This document shows, one piece after another, positions 1-9,055 of a DNA stretch of 64,000 nt. The stretch covers positions 310,001-374,000 of the forward strand of contig CANMCO010000001.1 of assembly GCA_947496355.1 (NCBI GenBank), written 5' to 3'. The position numbers were made by a program, and so were the translations under genes. The notes under the pieces were generated by a model, which saw only the letters and a list, made by a program, of their open reading frames with translations, made no database searches and was not told where the DNA came from. The DNA is from an uncultured Aquimarina sp. (GTDB lineage: Bacteria > Bacteroidota > Bacteroidia > Flavobacteriales > Flavobacteriaceae). The stretch's first letter is position 1. Every line of letters begins with the position of its first letter.

Positions 1-1228
1 CACCAACAGTCGCTTTCATATCGGCCACAGTGTATGTACCATATCCTCTGGCTTGCACTATAGAAGTTACATCTGCATAACATGTATAAGGAACGTTATC
101 AGATGCACTGGTGCTAGAATTTGAGACCGTATTGGCATAACCGTCATAAATAACCCCACCATGTGTAGTTGTAGGTGTACCATTAACATCTATAATCTGA
201 GGTGCAGCATCCGGTTGTACATCTACATAGGTAATACTTCCCGGAGCTCCAAAACCAAATTTTATATTTCTATAATCTGCTGTTCCATTAATACGCACAT
301 CATTAGTTGGTAAACCTGTTTCCTGCTCATTACCCGTAGTAGAGATCGTAGCGTTCAATACATTGGTTTCAGAGTTGATAACATCAATTAGGCTATCACC
401 AAATATATCATTATCACCAAGTGTTGCAGAAGGAATCGTCACTGTAGGTCCCGAACCTGTAACCAAATGGTGCTGACCCGAACCATTATCGTTTATGATA
501 ATTACACCAACTGCCCCTGCGTTTTGCGCATTTACTATTTTTTCTCTATCTGTACATGAGCCGTCAAACCTATTCATAACTGCAATGTTACCGGCTACGT
601 CTGCAACATTGGTAATATTACAACCATTAGTTACTACCACCAGATTTGATGATGCCGGACTAAGTTTAACATTAGAATTATCGTTACTAAGCTCTGTTGG
701 TCTAAGAGCAAAATCCCCTGCCAATACACTATTATTAAGATTTAATATTACATTAGAAGCTTCTGCATCATCAGTATCAATATCACCCGTACCAAAACTT
801 GATGTATCCACATTATCTTCTCTTGCCAGATAGTAATTTGATGTCCAATATAACCCCGCATAAATAATCTCTGCACAGCCTTGCGCACTAGGATCGATTA
901 AATCTGCACTACTAGAACTAAATGTGCTATTGTCTTGATCTATATCTATATAAGCAGTCTCTAAGCCAGTACCACCATTACTTTCACCACCATTGTAAGC
1001 TCCATTTGGCCCTAATGTAGGATTTGTAGGGTTAGTAATCAATCCCAATATGGCATTACCTGTTACCAATACATCACCTCTGGTACTAATGTTTTGCCTA
1101 GGTAAAAATTCCTGTTGTGCAAACATCCCAACTGTACTCAAAAACAGTATAAGCACTAGTGTTAGTTGCCGGTAGTTTCCTTTTTTCGTAACAAGTGTCA
1201 AAACTTTTTCTTTGGATATCATCGCCAT
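1..1228 (-). CDS. Large secreted PA-domain protein, 3' part outside the window
   Basis: An open frame runs leftward from the ATG at 1228 to the window edge without a stop, about 409 codons. The N-terminus has a positively charged start and a hydrophobic segment ending in FAQQ near residue 39, a signal peptide for Sec export. Residues about 150-235 resemble a protease-associated (PA) domain: a cysteine pair, an AVMNRFDGSCTDREK stretch, then GAVGVIIINDN. The rest is Thr/Asn/Asp-rich beta-type sequence typical of flavobacterial adhesins. It begins 12 bases after the stop of the PorP/SprF gene, so it is probably the last and largest member of that operon. I infer a T9SS-exported surface adhesin or protease whose sorting domain lies beyond the edge. 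The PA call is from motif resemblance only; the function is unknown. Confidence 0.75.
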   Translation of the reverse strand, partial: MAMISKEKVLTLVTKKGNYRQLTLVLILFLSTVGMFAQQEFLPRQNISTRGDVLVTGNAILGLITNPTNPTLGPNGAYNGGESNGGTGLETAYIDIDQDNSTFSSSSADLIDPSAQGCAEIIYAGLYWTSNYYLAREDNVDTSSFGTGDIDTDDAEASNVILNLNNSVLAGDFALRPTELSNDNSNVKLSPASSNLVVVTNGCNITNVADVAGNIAVMNRFDGSCTDREKIVNAQNAGAVGVIIINDNGSGQHHLVTGSGPTVTIPSATLGDNDIFGDSLIDVINSETNVLNATISTTGNEQETGLPTNDVRINGTADYRNIKFGFGAPGSITYVDVQPDAAPQIIDVNGTPTTTHGGVIYDGYANTVSNSSTSASDNVPYTCYADVTSIVQARGYGTYTVADMKATVG

Positions 1229-1240
1229 CTACTTTTGGGG

Positions 1241-4186
1241 TTATTGTATTTTTAAAATATATAAATCACCGTTATAAGAGTTGTTCACATTAGAGAATAA
1301 ACTCTGTTTTGCCTCATCAAGACTGTCATATCTCTTTAGGTAAACGTATATATAATTATCTTTCGGGTTTCTGAAGAACTGAGGTTCTAAGCCTTGTTCT
1401 TTTAATTTCGCCATTCCTCTTTCAAAATAATTTTCTCTCTTGAAAATATTCGTAATCAAGTAATAACCATTTTCAATATTATGCCCACCGATATAGGATA
1501 GACTCTCGGTCAATACCGTATCATCTTTAACTGTATCCGTTATCAGTTTTGTTTCTTGTAAAAGTCGTTTGAAAGATTCTACTCTACTCTTAGCGATATG
1601 TAGTATCCACATATCTCCATAATATTTATTATCAATACTACTTAAATACTGACGAGCAGCCTCATCTTTATCTGTATAACTTTCAATTGCAACATATTGG
1701 AATTGATTCTCAGGGTTCACAATTATCTGAGAATTATTAAATCCTAAATCTTTCAAAGTGCTAGAGAATTTTTCTGCATATGCTCCTCCTTTAAATACAT
1801 TACCAATTAGGTAGTATCCTTCTGGATATCCAGGGATATATTTTGTAGCAAACTGCGCTTCGGGTCTTGTTGCATCAGCAAATTTCACAAATCTATTATT
1901 CGCAGAAAGTCGTTTAGAACTGCTTGGATCACTCGCATCATCATTCATGTTTACAAGAGACTCTAGTAACTTGTTAAATTCTCTTTTATCAACATTTAAG
2001 CTTGTTGTTAATAATGAGTCCCTACGTGCAAATATTTTACTAGAAATTCTAGAGTTATTATCTAATTCTTTCTTGATTTCGTCTAATGCTTCTTTGTTTT
2101 CTGGTGGAGCGGCCGCTGCTGCAGCTGCTAATCGAGCTGCTTCTGCTGCTTCGTCTGCCAATCTCTGTTCTTCAGCTAATCGAGCCGCTTCTGCTGCTTC
2201 ATCTGCTAATCTTTGTTCCTCTGCTAATCGGGCTGCTTCTGCTGCTTCATCTGCCAATCTCTGTTCTTCAGCTAATCGGGCTGCTTCTGCCGCTTCTGCT
2301 GCCAATCTTTGTTCCTCTGCTAATCGGGCTGCTTCTGCTGCTTCTGCTGCCAATCTTTGTTCCTCTGCTAATCGGGCTGCTTCTGCTGCTTCATCCGCCA
2401 ATCTCTGTTCTTCAGCTAATCGAGCCGCTTCTGCTGCTTCGTCTGCCAATCTTTGTTCCTCTGCTAATCGGGCTGCTTCTGCCGCTTCTGCTGCCAATCT
2501 TTGCTCCTCTGCTAATCGAGCTGCTTCTGCCGCTTCGTCTGCTAATCTCTGTTCTTCAGCTAATCGAGCTGCTTCTGCTGCTTCGGCTGCCAATCTTTGT
2601 TCCTCTGCTAATCGGGCTGCTTCTGCCGCTTCATCTGCTAATCTTTGTTCCTCTGCTAATCGGGCTGCTTCTGCTGCTTCATCTGCCAATCTTTGTTCAG
2701 CCATTTCCAGCTCCAGTTTTTTCTGAGCCGCCAAGCGCTCTTCTTCGGCCTTTTGTTCTGCTATTTCTTCTTCTGCTTGTTGCTGAGCAGCTTCAGCCTC
2801 TCTCGCAGCCTCTTCTGCTGCAATCTTATCTTCTTCTGATTCCTGCTGAGACATTTCAACCTCTAATTTCTTTTGAGAAGCTAATCGCAATTCTTCTTCT
2901 TCACGTTCAAGCTTCTTTTGAGCAGCTAATCTTTCCTCCTCGGTTACTTCCACCTCACGCTCAAGCTCTTTCTGTGCCGCCAGACGCTCTTCTTCTGCTT
3001 GTTTGTTAAGTAGTTTTACTTCTTCTTCACGTTGTAATTCAAGCTCTCTCGCTGCTTTGGCTTCTTTTTCTTTAGCTTCGGCAATAGACCTTTCTAACTC
3101 ACTCATTGCCTGTTGTTCCTGGCTCTGAGAGTCTCCTTGCTCATCCTGAAGGTCTCTTATAATCTTATTTTGTTCTAATATTTCTTTTTTCAGCCTTCTA
3201 ATTTCAGAATCTCTAGCTTCATATGCTTTTTGTGTGCTTGTCTTTGATTTGCTTCCTCGTCGCGGTTTTTCTTCAGCAAAATTAAATGCCAAACCAAATT
3301 CATGTGTTGCTCCAAATTCGGCAACGATTGCTTCACCCCCAATACCTGGTTCTACAGTATATCCAATAGAAATAGTAGGTGTTACATTGGCTCCTATACC
3401 TATGGCTCCACCGTAGTAGCTATTATAACCTAGTTGTGCCCATCCGTATTTAGGTATTTCAAAAATAACATTACCACCATAACGAAGTTCTTCTTCACCC
3501 GGCTTAGAGGCGTACCCCATAGCTCTTATTTCATTATCTTCTCTCCAGTCTAGGTTAGAGGTGTACATAACGTGCCCTGTTAGCACCATACTATCTGTTA
3601 ATAATTCGCTAGAGGATACATTATAAGCCACTAGGTTTCCTGCAGAAACCCCTACATCAAAGCTTTCCCAATTAAAATTAATACCAGGATGTAAAAGAAA
3701 AACAGAACTATTTTGATAATTATTTATAACATCATCGTCTGCCTGGGCTTGATCAAGATTACTTTTTAATGCACTTTGAGAATAGTTTAAATTCATCCCA
3801 AAAGTTAAATTCATATCTCTGTCAAGCTCTACATTATATCCATAATTTAAGGTTGCCCCAAAATATCTGAATATACCAACGTTTTGCTGAAACAAACCTA
3901 TTCCTGCTCCCATTTTTTCTTGAAATTTGGCAGAATAATTCATAAAATAGGTCTGTGAATTATCACTAAAACTTGATCTTGGATTTCTGTTATATACGTT
4001 TATTGAATTCTTGTTTTCTCTAACAAAAGAAAAGGTAGGGTTGAATAAAAAACGATTATATTTTATAGAGTTATGCAAAGGAATATCTGAAGGCAAAACA
4101 CCGTTACTGGTGGCCACCTCTTCCTGTCCAATAATAGAATTAAAGGAGATTATGCATATGGCAATAAAAAGTATTCTTTTAATCAT
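1241..4186 (-). CDS. PorP/SprF-family outer-membrane protein with coiled coil and two SPOR-like repeats
   Basis: 981 residues. A signal peptide ends at IIGQ near residue 21. Residues about 30-310 resemble PorP/SprF, the outer-membrane barrel family encoded next to type B T9SS cargo and needed for cargo export or surface attachment. Residues about 318-700 are an extremely Glu/Ala/Lys-rich coiled coil, including twelve tandem 16-residue units (about 494-686) followed by a poly-Ala/Pro hinge. Residues about 781-866 and 895-981 are two related SPOR-like repeats (GYYLIxNxFK ... Y...L ... GDxxIL), a fold that in other proteins binds peptidoglycan glycan strands. It starts 3 bases after the cargo gene 4190-6286, so the two are very likely cotranscribed. 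Inference: a barrel tethered through a long periplasmic rod to the cell wall. The barrel assignment is good; the SPOR assignment is by pattern. Confidence 0.85.
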   Translation of the reverse strand: MIKRILFIAICIISFNSIIGQEEVATSNGVLPSDIPLHNSIKYNRFLFNPTFSFVRENKNSINVYNRNPRSSFSDNSQTYFMNYSAKFQEKMGAGIGLFQQNVGIFRYFGATLNYGYNVELDRDMNLTFGMNLNYSQSALKSNLDQAQADDDVINNYQNSSVFLLHPGINFNWESFDVGVSAGNLVAYNVSSSELLTDSMVLTGHVMYTSNLDWREDNEIRAMGYASKPGEEELRYGGNVIFEIPKYGWAQLGYNSYYGGAIGIGANVTPTISIGYTVEPGIGGEAIVAEFGATHEFGLAFNFAEEKPRRGSKSKTSTQKAYEARDSEIRRLKKEILEQNKIIRDLQDEQGDSQSQEQQAMSELERSIAEAKEKEAKAARELELQREEEVKLLNKQAEEERLAAQKELEREVEVTEEERLAAQKKLEREEEELRLASQKKLEVEMSQQESEEDKIAAEEAAREAEAAQQQAEEEIAEQKAEEERLAAQKKLELEMAEQRLADEAAEAARLAEEQRLADEAAEAARLAEEQRLAAEAAEAARLAEEQRLADEAAEAARLAEEQRLAAEAAEAARLAEEQRLADEAAEAARLAEEQRLADEAAEAARLAEEQRLAAEAAEAARLAEEQRLAAEAAEAARLAEEQRLADEAAEAARLAEEQRLADEAAEAARLAEEQRLADEAAEAARLAAAAAAAPPENKEALDEIKKELDNNSRISSKIFARRDSLLTTSLNVDKREFNKLLESLVNMNDDASDPSSSKRLSANNRFVKFADATRPEAQFATKYIPGYPEGYYLIGNVFKGGAYAEKFSSTLKDLGFNNSQIIVNPENQFQYVAIESYTDKDEAARQYLSSIDNKYYGDMWILHIAKSRVESFKRLLQETKLITDTVKDDTVLTESLSYIGGHNIENGYYLITNIFKRENYFERGMAKLKEQGLEPQFFRNPKDNYIYVYLKRYDSLDEAKQSLFSNVNNSYNGDLYILKIQ
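2130..2705. repeat. Twelve tandem 48-bp units inside the PorP/SprF-like gene
   Basis: Twelve head-to-tail 48-base units encode the 16-residue motif AEEQRLA(D/A)EAAEAARL. Units differ mainly by synonymous changes and by a Asp/Ala switch at one position, so the array is old enough to have diverged but still regular. The period was checked at units starting at 2130, 2178 and 2658. The heptad-like Ala/Glu/Arg pattern predicts a continuous helix. The array also opens long meaningless frames on the opposite strand. It is a likely site of length variation by slippage or recombination. Confidence 0.95.
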
Positions 4187-4189
4187 AAA

Positions 4190-6286
4190 TTATCTCATTA
4201 CTGTAATCGTACCTTTCTTGACTACGGAATTACTCTTTGTTATTATATAATAGTATAGTCCATCACTAGCACCAGAGGCCGAGTTTACAGGCCAGTCTTC
4301 ATTATACCCCCCTGATTTTTGGAAATCTATTTCTCCTCTTTGACTATATATGGTAACGTCTACATCTGACTCAGCATAAATTGAAGGCAATGTCCATTCG
4401 TTATTGGCACTATTTCCTCCTGGGGTAATCACATTAGGAATAAGCTCTGATAAACCAGGTTGATCTCCTATTGTAACCGAAGCTTCTGTTGAACAAATTC
4501 CTGTAGAAATTCGCACAAGATAAGTCCCTTCTTCTGTAACATCAATCGCATTTCCTGAAGCTCCCGGAATTGCCTCTTCTACACCATCTACAACCCTGAA
4601 CCACTCATATAAATAGTTTGGATTTTGTGGTACTGATAAACTAACAGATCCACTAGCCGGTAAGGTAGTGGATGAAGCCAATATTTCTATATTAGACGGT
4701 ATGGTGGTTAACGTGAGTTCGTTAGATCCAATATCTGTAAACTCTCCGGTAATTAAATTTGCAAAAAGTTGGTAATTGGCATTTTCATCTCCTGTATTGA
4801 CATCTAGTGTTCTATCTGTAATACCCGAGGGCTGGCCATCTATAAACCACTCATAAGTAAAAAGGGCGAGTTGGTTTTCTGTTAGCGATACTTGGGGCGG
4901 TGCTCCACTACCACCTTGTGTAAAACCAAACATGTCTTTTATTTCTAAAGTGACCGTGCTGTCTTCACAAGTAAAATCATCTGAAGGACCTATTTCAATC
5001 CCAATAGCAACAGGTGAATAAACATTTGTGGTTGAGTTCAACATACTAGAACAAGAATCATCGGCAAGAATATCGATACCATACGTACCAGGGTTTGTAA
5101 TATCAATAGATACCGTTGGATCTGTTAATTGTAATGTCCCTGTAAGTGGACTTGTGTCTCTAAACCACTGAAAAACACTAGTCGCTGGCGCAACTGGTGC
5201 ATCTGTAGTAACTTCTAGCGTAATTGTTTCTTGTGGTAATATTATTAGGTTTTCGATTAAAGGTATTGTTATCGTAGACCCATCATTAACTACCGTTACT
5301 GGTTGTGAAGGTAAAGAACAGTCTACACTAAATATAACATTTAAAATATATTCTCCTGCAAAATTATTGTCTGGTAAATCCAAGATTGGCGTGGTGGCAC
5401 CTTCAATATCTTCTCCATCCTTGGTCCATTGGTAGCCATTTCTAAAATCTGTAATACTTGAAGTTAATCTCTTATTGGCGTCTTGAGGACAGAAATTAGC
5501 AACGGGTCCTTCTACAATAGAAACATCATCTGGATCTATAAGTTGAACCGTTATATTATTTGTTCTTGCCGAAGAAAACTGACCATTACATTCTCCCAGG
5601 TTGATCTGCGCATAAAACACCGCCTCTCCGCTAGCATCTAAATCGTTTTGAGTAACATCTAAACTAGAACCTGTTTGTCCCGGAATAATAGTTCCTCCTG
5701 GAAATCTACCCTTGAACCACTCATATTCAAAATCGTCCGGATTAACACTACTACCATCATCTATGTCTGTAGCAGATATGGCAATATTACGTACAAAGTT
5801 TACCACATTACACAGAATAACATTTTCGGTATTATTTATTCTCAAAGACAAATCGTTTCTATAAAAATAAACCGGTATTGGTAAAGATTCAGCACTTGCA
5901 ACACCTGTAGAAGATGTAATAACTCGAATTCTATAATTATCGCCAGCAGCGTCTTCGGGTATCTGAACATTCTCAAAACGAATATCCAACTCTATATCAG
6001 ACCCATTGTTTGGGCTATTTACTCTATCTATTTCTTGTGGATTAGCAAAACTTCCTGTAGCATCAGAAAGTTCCAAAATAAATTCATTATCATTTGGGAG
6101 TGCATCTCCTGGTGATAAGACTGCCTCTGCAGTAACAAGTCCTCCTGGGGCAACACATACAGAAGTTAAAGCTCCAAAATCATTAACAAATTCTGGTGCA
6201 CTAACAATACGTTGTGCAATAAGCTCACTGCAACTTATGAGTGAAACCACGCAAATGAGGAATATGAGGTTAAGTTTTTTCTTCAT
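4190..6286 (-). CDS. T9SS type B cargo protein with Ig-like domains
   Basis: 698 residues with a signal peptide (hydrophobic stretch to about residue 24, CSELIAQ). The body is a string of Ig/PKD-like beta domains with recurring YEWF and YQWTKDG motifs and paired cysteines. The C-terminal 75 residues (from about 625) match the type B (gliding-motility-associated, CHU_C-like) sorting domain: NVITPGGNSANNEW, then VTIYSQRGE, then DGLYYYIITK. Such cargo crosses the outer membrane by the type IX secretion system and stays on the surface with a partner PorP/SprF protein, which is the next gene 3 bases downstream. This is the first gene of the operon. The ligand or adhesion target cannot be read from sequence. 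Confidence 0.85.
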   Translation of the reverse strand: MKKKLNLIFLICVVSLISCSELIAQRIVSAPEFVNDFGALTSVCVAPGGLVTAEAVLSPGDALPNDNEFILELSDATGSFANPQEIDRVNSPNNGSDIELDIRFENVQIPEDAAGDNYRIRVITSSTGVASAESLPIPVYFYRNDLSLRINNTENVILCNVVNFVRNIAISATDIDDGSSVNPDDFEYEWFKGRFPGGTIIPGQTGSSLDVTQNDLDASGEAVFYAQINLGECNGQFSSARTNNITVQLIDPDDVSIVEGPVANFCPQDANKRLTSSITDFRNGYQWTKDGEDIEGATTPILDLPDNNFAGEYILNVIFSVDCSLPSQPVTVVNDGSTITIPLIENLIILPQETITLEVTTDAPVAPATSVFQWFRDTSPLTGTLQLTDPTVSIDITNPGTYGIDILADDSCSSMLNSTTNVYSPVAIGIEIGPSDDFTCEDSTVTLEIKDMFGFTQGGSGAPPQVSLTENQLALFTYEWFIDGQPSGITDRTLDVNTGDENANYQLFANLITGEFTDIGSNELTLTTIPSNIEILASSTTLPASGSVSLSVPQNPNYLYEWFRVVDGVEEAIPGASGNAIDVTEEGTYLVRISTGICSTEASVTIGDQPGLSELIPNVITPGGNSANNEWTLPSIYAESDVDVTIYSQRGEIDFQKSGGYNEDWPVNSASGASDGLYYYIITKSNSVVKKGTITVMR

Positions 6287-6857
6287 GATATCACACTTAA
6301 ATTAATTGGTGGATATGCTATAATCAACTCAGCGATTTGGGGCGCTTGTTAATAATATTGTTAATATATTTTTTACCAAGTCATAAAATTATAAATTAAA
6401 TGTTTATATCAAACTAAAATTTAATTTTTTTTTGTAATAATTTTCTGACCTTTAGTTTGTTGCCCCCATTTTGTGCCAATCTTTTTTATTTCTAAAAAGA
6501 TAATAATATACATAAAATTTTGTTAATCAAACTGTTGCGCTTGTCCAAAAAACCCTTTATGTAATGTTAAAAATACTGAAATCTCCCTTTAATGTTAGTC
6601 TTCAAAAAGGAAAATCAAAACAAAAAACACCTATAATTTTTCTATTTTAACGTATTTTATGAGATTTAAAAACACTGAAAAAGGCAACTTTTTTCGATTA
6701 AGTGTAAAATCAATATTAATTTTTTAGGGAAAAAAACTCGCTTTTTTGAATAAAATGTTCATTCCAATCTCTTCGCTTTTAACACCTGATTATCAAGCAA
6801 AAAACCCCATTAGAAATGCTTCTAATGAGGTTTTTATTATTCTAGAAAGAAAGGGGC
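6287..6857. other. 571-bp AT-rich intergenic region
   Basis: This gap separates two leftward genes. It is very AT-rich. Its left part must hold the promoter of the T9SS operon, but I could not find a convincing TAnnTTTG box on the minus strand. A near-palindrome of TTAATAATATT type lies at about 6348-6366. The right end holds the OmpH-gene terminator. I see no ORF or RNA gene. Confidence 0.5.
6799..6835 (-). terminator. Rho-independent terminator of the OmpH-like gene
   Basis: A 15-bp stem (AAACCCCATTAGAA paired with TTCTAATGAGGTTTTT, one C/A mismatch) closes on a 4-base loop, with A/T runs on both sides. It starts 22 bases beyond the stop of the OmpH-like gene, as expected for its terminator. 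Confidence 0.8.
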
Positions 6858-7388
6858 TTATTCTTTGGCAGTAGCCGTACTATCTTTTCCGTTTAATTCC
6901 TTAATTATTTCTTCAGTAATGTCAAGCTCTTCTTTACCATAAAGGATATTACTCACTTCAGTATCACCGTATATATATGTATATCCATTTTTCTTTCCAT
7001 ATTCTTTAATAAAGTCTTTTACTTTACCAATTATAGAGTCTATTTCCTTCTGGCTTCCTTTTTGAATTTCTTGCATTTTGGCTTGTTGCTCTCTTTGGAG
7101 CCCTTGCTGCTTTGCCATTAATTCTTGTTCCTTTTTCTCTCTATTGGATTTAGACATGGATTTCATGATATTTTGATACCCTTGCACCTCTATCTGAAAT
7201 TGTTGTGCTTTTCCTTCAAGCTCAGCTCGTACTTCATTATTACGTTTTGTCCATTTTTCTTGAGCTTCTTTCATTTCTGTATAATCAGAAACAACTTTGG
7301 TGTTATTTACATAACCTGTTTTCACAGTTTGTTGATTACAAGAAGCCAGAATTAAAACTGTACTTGCTATCCATAAAAAATTTCTCAT
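6858..7388 (-). CDS. OmpH/Skp-family periplasmic lipoprotein
   Basis: 176 residues. The N-terminus is a lipoprotein signal with lipobox LASC, cleaved before Cys17. Residues about 25-140 are a charged, Gln/Lys/Glu-rich helical region (EAQEKWTKRNNEVRAELE, KEQELMAKQQGLQREQQAK) with the spacing of Skp/OmpH arms, and the C-terminus has the family pattern KDFIKEYGKKNGYTYIYG. Skp proteins chaperone unfolded outer-membrane proteins in the periplasm. Here the lipid anchor would tether it to a membrane. It stands alone with its own terminator. The length is normal for Bacteroidota OmpH-like proteins. Confidence 0.85.
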   Translation of the reverse strand: MRNFLWIASTVLILASCNQQTVKTGYVNNTKVVSDYTEMKEAQEKWTKRNNEVRAELEGKAQQFQIEVQGYQNIMKSMSKSNREKKEQELMAKQQGLQREQQAKMQEIQKGSQKEIDSIIGKVKDFIKEYGKKNGYTYIYGDTEVSNILYGKEELDITEEIIKELNGKDSTATAKE

Positions 7389-7620
7389 GTTTCAAAAATT
7401 TAGTTCTGCGCAAAAATATCAAAGTTCGAGTGATGTTGTTCATTATATTTACTCAAAAAAACAAACTATAAGAAAAAACAATAGTTCTGTGGTATTTCAT
7501 TCTTAATATCTATTAAAATGTATTAAAATTAACGCGTTCTAACAGCTTTTTATAAAAAAGCCATACACTTTTACCAGAAAGATTACAAAAAGCAGTAAAA
7601 AGCGGTAAGAATTAGAAATA

Positions 7621-8469
7621 TTAGTTTTTAAGAATGTAAATGTGGGATGAAAACTCTCCCGATCGTTTTCCTTTTAGATTTGATAGTAATCCAACCCAAA
7701 AAGCTTTAATAAAGTTCATTTTACCATTTTTGTATTTTTCTGACAAGAGAGCAACATAAAATGAATCAAAACTCATAGGTAGTGTTTTTTCTAATTTTAT
7801 AGTTTGATCACCAAAAAGTTTTTGAATTGAGGTTTTTGAAAAATGCCAAAGATGTCTAGGTACATCATATGCAGCCCAAAATGATTTATAGTATGTAGCA
7901 TCGTACGATTTAAAATTGGGTACCGCCACAACAAGATACCCTCCTGGCTTCAAAAGTCGTTTTAGCTCTTTAATCTGATCTTGAAGATTTGGAACGTGTT
8001 CTAATACATGCCACATTGTAATTATATCAAAAGAAGAGTTTTTATAATTATCTGTAGTGGGTTCTAAATTAACCTGCTTTTGTTTTGCTAAATTTTTTGC
8101 CTGTTCATTTGGTTCCATTCCGCAAACACTCCATCCCGCATTTTTTGCTGTAACTAAAAAATCTCCTGTTCCTGCACCAATATCTAAAAGCTTACCTGGT
8201 CCATTATTGAGTTTTGAAATTAGCTTAACTTTTTTATTGAGTGAATACTCCTTCACTACATGGTATAATTTTTCGAATAACGAGCGTTTTGAATCTGTAT
8301 GCGAAATATAATCTTCACTTTCGTAATACTTCCCTAAATCCTTATCACTTGGTTTTGGAGAAGTAATTAACATATCATATGTGGTGTCATGAAGTAACTG
8401 AAATTTTTCTCCTGATACACTATGATCCTGGCATGTTACAAAAACATCTAAATTTTGGTCTTTATTCAT
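7621..8469 (-). CDS. Class I SAM-dependent methyltransferase
   Basis: 282 residues. Residues about 88-190 form a Rossmann methyltransferase core: motif I LLDIGAGTGDFL (SAM binding), the acidic end of beta-2 at CGMEPNEQA, and motif IV-like FDIITMWHVLEHV, then LKRLLKPGGYLVVAVPN. This is the Methyltransf_23-type fold. The N-terminal about 70 residues are a family-specific segment with only two cysteines/histidines of note, so no clear zinc finger. The substrate is unknown. It follows the mnmG block but is separated from it by a hairpin terminator, so it probably has its own promoter. Confidence 0.85.
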   Translation of the reverse strand: MNKDQNLDVFVTCQDHSVSGEKFQLLHDTTYDMLITSPKPSDKDLGKYYESEDYISHTDSKRSLFEKLYHVVKEYSLNKKVKLISKLNNGPGKLLDIGAGTGDFLVTAKNAGWSVCGMEPNEQAKNLAKQKQVNLEPTTDNYKNSSFDIITMWHVLEHVPNLQDQIKELKRLLKPGGYLVVAVPNFKSYDATYYKSFWAAYDVPRHLWHFSKTSIQKLFGDQTIKLEKTLPMSFDSFYVALLSEKYKNGKMNFIKAFWVGLLSNLKGKRSGEFSSHIYILKN

Positions 8470-8529
8470 TCTTATCTTAGAAAGCTTTTACGTATCTATT
8501 TTATAAAATACAACATCCTCTTAAAAACT

Positions 8530-8555
8530 AAAAGTATCACGAGGATACTTTTTTG
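8530..8555 (-). terminator. Terminator at the end of the DUF4175-ybeY-mnmG unit
   Basis: Stem AAAAGTATC / GATACTTTT with a 5-base loop, flanked by T-rich sequence on both sides. It lies 20 bases after the stop of the small membrane-protein gene and before the methyltransferase start. It would work in either direction, but no rightward gene ends here. Confidence 0.65.
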
Positions 8556-8561
8556 TTTATA

Positions 8562-8577
8562 TGTTCCACGTGGAACT
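8562..8577. other. parS centromere-like site 1
   Basis: TGTTCCACGTGGAACT matches the conserved ParB-binding parS palindrome (TGTTCCACGTGGAACA form) at 15 of 16 positions. The last two bases overlap the stop codon of the membrane-protein gene. parS sites nucleate ParB spreading and usually lie near the replication origin. Identification is by sequence identity to the known motif. Confidence 0.85.
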
Positions 8578-9055
8578 ATTGTTTGGTTGCATCATGAATC
8601 TCTACATTTAGCAATTCACCCAATTCCTTGGCCCTGGTTAATGCAATTTCGTAAGTATTAGTTTTAAACAGAGTAAAATATTTACTCTCATGAAATAATC
8701 TAATAACAATAGCATCATTTTTTGCTTGTGTTCCAAGAGCAGAAACTGTTCCCCATTCATTATCTTGTTTAAAAGATGCTCCGAAAATTGAAATATAATC
8801 TGGAAAATCTAAATTCAATTTTTGCCTCCAAATTGTTATACCGAAAATTGCAAAATGTTTATAGTTGTCGAATCCTTTTTTAATTTCATAAGAAACCGAA
8901 TATCCCAATAAAACAACTCCTATTAATAACATTGTCATTATTTGAGATATTGGACTATCATATTGAAATACTACATAAGGAATTATACACAGGATAAAGA
9001 CTCCAAGGATTTTCACCTTTATTGGTTTTATTTGTTTGAATAACATGCTCTTCAT
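8576..9055 (-). CDS. Small membrane protein of unknown function
   Basis: 159 residues. Two hydrophobic helices lie at about 15-32 and 38-56, followed by a soluble C-terminal domain of about 100 residues with alternating beta-type segments (KHFAIFGITIWRQKLNL, AIVIRLFHESKYFTLFKT). The layout resembles small bacterial proteins with a PH-like domain behind two membrane spans, but I cannot assign a family. Its ATG overlaps the mnmG stop (TAATG arrangement), so it is translationally coupled to mnmG. Confidence 0.65.
   Translation of the reverse strand: MKSMLFKQIKPIKVKILGVFILCIIPYVVFQYDSPISQIMTMLLIGVVLLGYSVSYEIKKGFDNYKHFAIFGITIWRQKLNLDFPDYISIFGASFKQDNEWGTVSALGTQAKNDAIVIRLFHESKYFTLFKTNTYEIALTRAKELGELLNVEIHDATKQ

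Noticed and set aside
2130..2705. CRISPR array
   Set aside because: Period is exactly 48 bases with no unique spacers, lies in frame inside a gene, and there are no cas genes.
1947..3009. Long rightward reading frames over the coiled-coil repeat region
   Set aside because: They are antisense shadows of the repetitive codons in the PorP/SprF-like gene: Ala/Ser/Asn- or Leu-rich, with no independent start context or homology.
6287..6857. Small RNA or riboswitch in the long gap
   Set aside because: Apart from the terminator at the end I could not find a stable conserved structure or promoter pair; AT-rich sequence alone is not evidence.
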